Below are positions 15,025-17,014 of a stretch of 17,014 bases of DNA, piece by piece (positions within the stretch are counted from its first letter, which is position 1; each line of letters opens with the position of its first letter). The notes beneath the pieces were generated by a model. It was not told the origin of the DNA and ran no database searches. It worked only from the letters and a program-made list of their open reading frames with translations. The translations under genes and the position numbers were made by a program. The stretch is from Thalassiosira profunda (lineage: Eukaryota > Bacillariophyta > Thalassiosirophyceae > Thalassiosirales > Thalassiosiraceae): assembly GCA_036939355.1 (NCBI GenBank), contig JALLAP010000240.1, positions 1-17,014 on the forward strand, read 5' to 3'.

Positions 15025-15059
15025 GGGTTTGCACGACGGCCAGCTGGTTTGGCAAACCC
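15025..15059. other. Hairpin with 8-bp stem
   Basis: GGGTTTGC at 15025-15032 pairs with GCAAACCC at 15052-15059 across a 19-nt loop. It is close to the palindrome at 14993-15010 and between the stalk-protein stop (15164) and the next candidate start (14904). It could affect 3' end formation or transcript stability. Confidence 0.4.
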
Positions 15060-15163
15060 ATCCTCGGAGGACAGCCAAGTGAAGTTGTGCAGTGATTACT
15101 ATGAAAGATATGTTGGCAGTATCATTGTCGCAATAAAGACAGATCGAAGGCGAGTTGTCTTCT

Positions 15164-17014
15164 TCACCGTCGGCCACGAAGCGAAACCAACAGCAGAAGC
15201 AGCAATGCCAAAACACCGACCGAGATGAAGATTGCCGCAGTCAGTCCTGAGTTGGAAGCTTCTGGGCCCTCATTCGCCTCGTAAGTAGCTTCAGTCATTC
15301 CGGAATCATCCACCGTTAGGACGTTCGGATCCGGACCGAGATACGCGGTGGTCACCAGCTCGGGAACGAAGCGAACGAACGCATTTCTCCCCAAGGCACT
15401 TTTCAACCCCGACAATATGTCGCGTCGCACTTTGGCTGAGGGTATGCCCACCGTGGTGATCCGGAATCTCGTCGTCAGAACCGCACATCCTTGCGCCCGA
15501 GATGATACCGGGGAACATTCACTCATCGATGTGGCGTTCCCAGCTTCCGGAGAACGGATCCTAACAACGCCGGACGATACGTCAGCGACAGTTTCGGGTT
15601 CGTTCTTCCTCAAGAGCACCGACTGGTGCGGCGCCTCGGCTCCCTCTCCGGAACATCTCAGCATGGACGTCGCCACAAAGTCGAGCAGCAGCCGGTCCAT
15701 ATCTTCCACGAGAGAACGAAGGTCCGTCGATGCAAACTCGACGCCATACACGAACGAGAGCTCAAACTCCTCGTTTGACCACGACCCCAATACTTCGCTG
15801 TTGCATTTCCTTTCGTAGGCGCTCGACATGCGCAGATTGCTCTTCAACAAGCCTGCAGCCCCACCGGTGGGGCTTAAACTCGACGTGGGAGCGCTCGATG
15901 TCGATGGCACCGGACTGGGCGCAAAGCTGGTCGATGGAGGCTCCGAAGGCATGTTGCTGGGAGCACCACTGATGGAAGGAGTCGAAGTTGGAATCGACGT
16001 GGGCCAGAACGATGCTGTGGGGTTGCTGCTCTCGCTGGGCGAGGCCGTTGACGTCGGATTCGAAGACGACGACGGGACAGCGGATCGACTGGGAGCTGAA
16101 CTCAGGGATGGCGCCGCACTTTCGCTGGGCATGGCAGTCGGATTTGAAGATGATTGCGATGATGGGGAAGTGGATTGAGTGGGCGCTGAACTCTGAGACG
16201 GAGCAGCGGATCGACTGGGAGCTGAACTCCGAGACGGGGCTGCACTTTCGCTGGGCATGGCGCTAACCGAAGGCGATTGGGAGGGCACAATATCCGTTGG
16301 ACGGGTCGAAACGGATGGCTTTGCTGAGGCGCTCGGAGCAGTGCTGATGGTTGGCCTGGAGGAGGTGGTCGGAGCGGTGCTGGCGCTCGGCATCGCGGAA
16401 GGGAGCTCCTCGCTCGTCGGGGAGCTCGAAATGGAAGGCTTCGCTGACATAGTCGGAGAGGTGGAAGGTGCGGCAGATGGCGAGGCGGATGGTGCCGCGG
16501 TCGGCTGGCTCGACGGACTTTGAGAACCAGCAAAAGGACTCAGCGTCGGGGCCAGCGTCGGCGAGAGCGTCGGCGAGAGCGTCGGGTTAAGCGTGGGGTC
16601 AAGAGTCCCCAAAATTGGTGACCTTGTGGGTTCCAAAGAGGGATCCAACGTGGGCTCGTTGCTGTCGATCAGCGGCGACAGCGTCGGTTCGAGCGTAGGC
16701 TTGGTTGCACGATAGCAAAGGTAAGAAACGGCGAACTGTACTCGATGCAAAAATGAAAGCCCAACTGCACTCACCGTAAGAGTTTCCGCAATCGGAGACA
16801 GCGTTGGCTCCAAGGTGGGAACGTCCGTCTCCAAAACGGGCGTTATTGTCGGCTGATAAGTCGGCCCCGCCGTGGGGATTTCAGTTTCGATGACCGAAGA
16901 CGGCGCGTATGTTGGGGTGGCAGTGGGCGTGACCGTGGGATCGAACGTCGGCGTTTCGCCGCCTCCTTCCTCGCCGACCAGCAATTCGCTCGTGCACGTC
17001 AGGGCGTCGAACAT
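15164..17014 (-). CDS. PT/PS-rich stalk protein with C-terminal membrane anchor (5' end outside window)
   Basis: Exons 17014-16775 and 16699-15164, 591 residues after splicing. The first visible Met is the last codon of the window and has no signal peptide after it, so the true N-terminus probably lies beyond. Seen: a Thr/Pro stalk (units like PTLEPTLSP), then a long Ser/Pro stalk (APSxSSAPSxSA units) up to about residue 380 of the unspliced frame, then a folded-looking domain of about 200 residues with four Cys and one NAT sequon, then a membrane helix (AIFISVGVLALLLLLLVSL) and a short basic end RGRR. This is a type I anchor layout. Known: such mucin-like, O-glycosylatable stalks are common in diatom surface proteins. 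The domain segment FELSFVYGVEFAS...LLDFVATSMLRC resembles a recurring diatom ectodomain I recall but cannot name. Inference: cell-surface or cell-wall contact protein. Confidence 0.8.
   Translation of the reverse strand: MFDALTCTSELLVGEEGGGETPTFDPTVTPTATPTYAPSSVIETEIPTAGPTYQPTITPVLETDVPTLEPTLSPIAETLTVSAVGLSFLHRVQFAVSYLCYRATKPTLEPTLSPLIDSNEPTLDPSLEPTRSPILGTLDPTLNPTLSPTLSPTLAPTLSPFAGSQSPSSQPTAAPSASPSAAPSTSPTMSAKPSISSSPTSEELPSAMPSASTAPTTSSRPTISTAPSASAKPSVSTRPTDIVPSQSPSVSAMPSESAAPSRSSAPSRSAAPSQSSAPTQSTSPSSQSSSNPTAMPSESAAPSLSSAPSRSAVPSSSSNPTSTASPSESSNPTASFWPTSIPTSTPSISGAPSNMPSEPPSTSFAPSPVPSTSSAPTSSLSPTGGAAGLLKSNLRMSSAYERKCNSEVLGSWSNEEFELSFVYGVEFASTDLRSLVEDMDRLLLDFVATSMLRCSGEGAEAPHQSVLLRKNEPETVADVSSGVVRIRSPEAGNATSMSECSPVSSRAQGCAVLTTRFRITTVGIPSAKVRRDILSGLKSALGRNAFVRFVPELVTTAYLGPDPNVLTVDDSGMTEATYEANEGPEASNSGLTAAIFISVGVLALLLLLLVSLRGRR
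16078..16262 (-). repeat. Direct repeat, 126-bp spacing, in the Ser/Pro stalk
   Basis: Near-identical blocks of about 58 bp start at 16078 and 16204, encoding AMPSESAAPSxSSAPSRSA. The first 26 nt are identical. The 126-bp offset is 42 codons, so the frame is kept. Confidence 0.7.
16700..16774 (-). other. In-frame intron of the stalk-protein gene (75 nt, phase 0)
   Basis: Donor ACG|GTGAGT at 16774, acceptor ACCAAG ending at 16700. Removing it joins ETLT to PTLEPTLSP and keeps the PT pattern. The intron itself would encode 25 hydrophobic/aromatic residues with no Pro-Thr repeat and no stop codon. Confidence 0.78.

Overview
The window looks like nuclear DNA of a diatom, most likely a centric one near Thalassiosira (inference, not proven). 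The support is as follows. Genes carry short GT-AG introns of about 71-85 nt. The coding DNA is GC-rich. Several protein styles are typical of diatoms: a secreted Ser/Lys-rich protein with KxxKxxK clusters, a BspA/DUF285-type surface protein, a long PT/PS-rich membrane stalk protein and a MORN/MYND/LRR protein. Nothing points to a bacterial operon, a virus or an intact mobile element, and no rRNA, tRNA or CRISPR array is visible.

Layout, left to right. (1) 1-617, minus strand: 5' end of a secreted Ser/Lys-rich, silaffin-like protein, with one intron and cut by the window edge. (2) 1016-3562, plus: a single-pass membrane protein with two modules of 24-25-residue DUF285/BspA repeats, divergent from gene 1. 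(3) 4393-5925, plus: an intronless gamma-SNAP-like vesicle-fusion adaptor with a long low-complexity N-terminus and an acidic tail. (4) 6063-9248, minus: a 1061-residue protein with 21 MORN repeats, a complete MYND zinc finger and an LRR-like C-terminus. (5) 10643-13093, plus: a six-exon coiled-coil protein of unknown function, interrupted by two one-base assembly gaps. (6) 13476-14009, minus: a small secreted protein with eight cysteines. (7) 14692-14904, minus: a weak candidate for a small hydrophobic protein. (8) 15164-17014, minus: a PT/PS-rich stalk protein with a C-terminal membrane anchor and one stop-free intron whose length is a multiple of three; its 5' end is outside the window.

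The genes are independent eukaryotic transcription units. Four (1, 2, 6, 8) encode secreted or surface proteins, so the neighbourhood is rich in cell-surface functions, but I see no evidence that they form one pathway. Both N positions (12390 and 13128) sit between 72-nt duplicated flanks. These are unmerged contig overlaps, and collapsing the first one restores the reading frame of gene 5.

The points most worth a second look are the silaffin-like gene, the two related introns inside gene 5, the duplicated MORN-plus-linker block, and the in-frame intron in the stalk gene. I did not find a clearly new multi-gene system.
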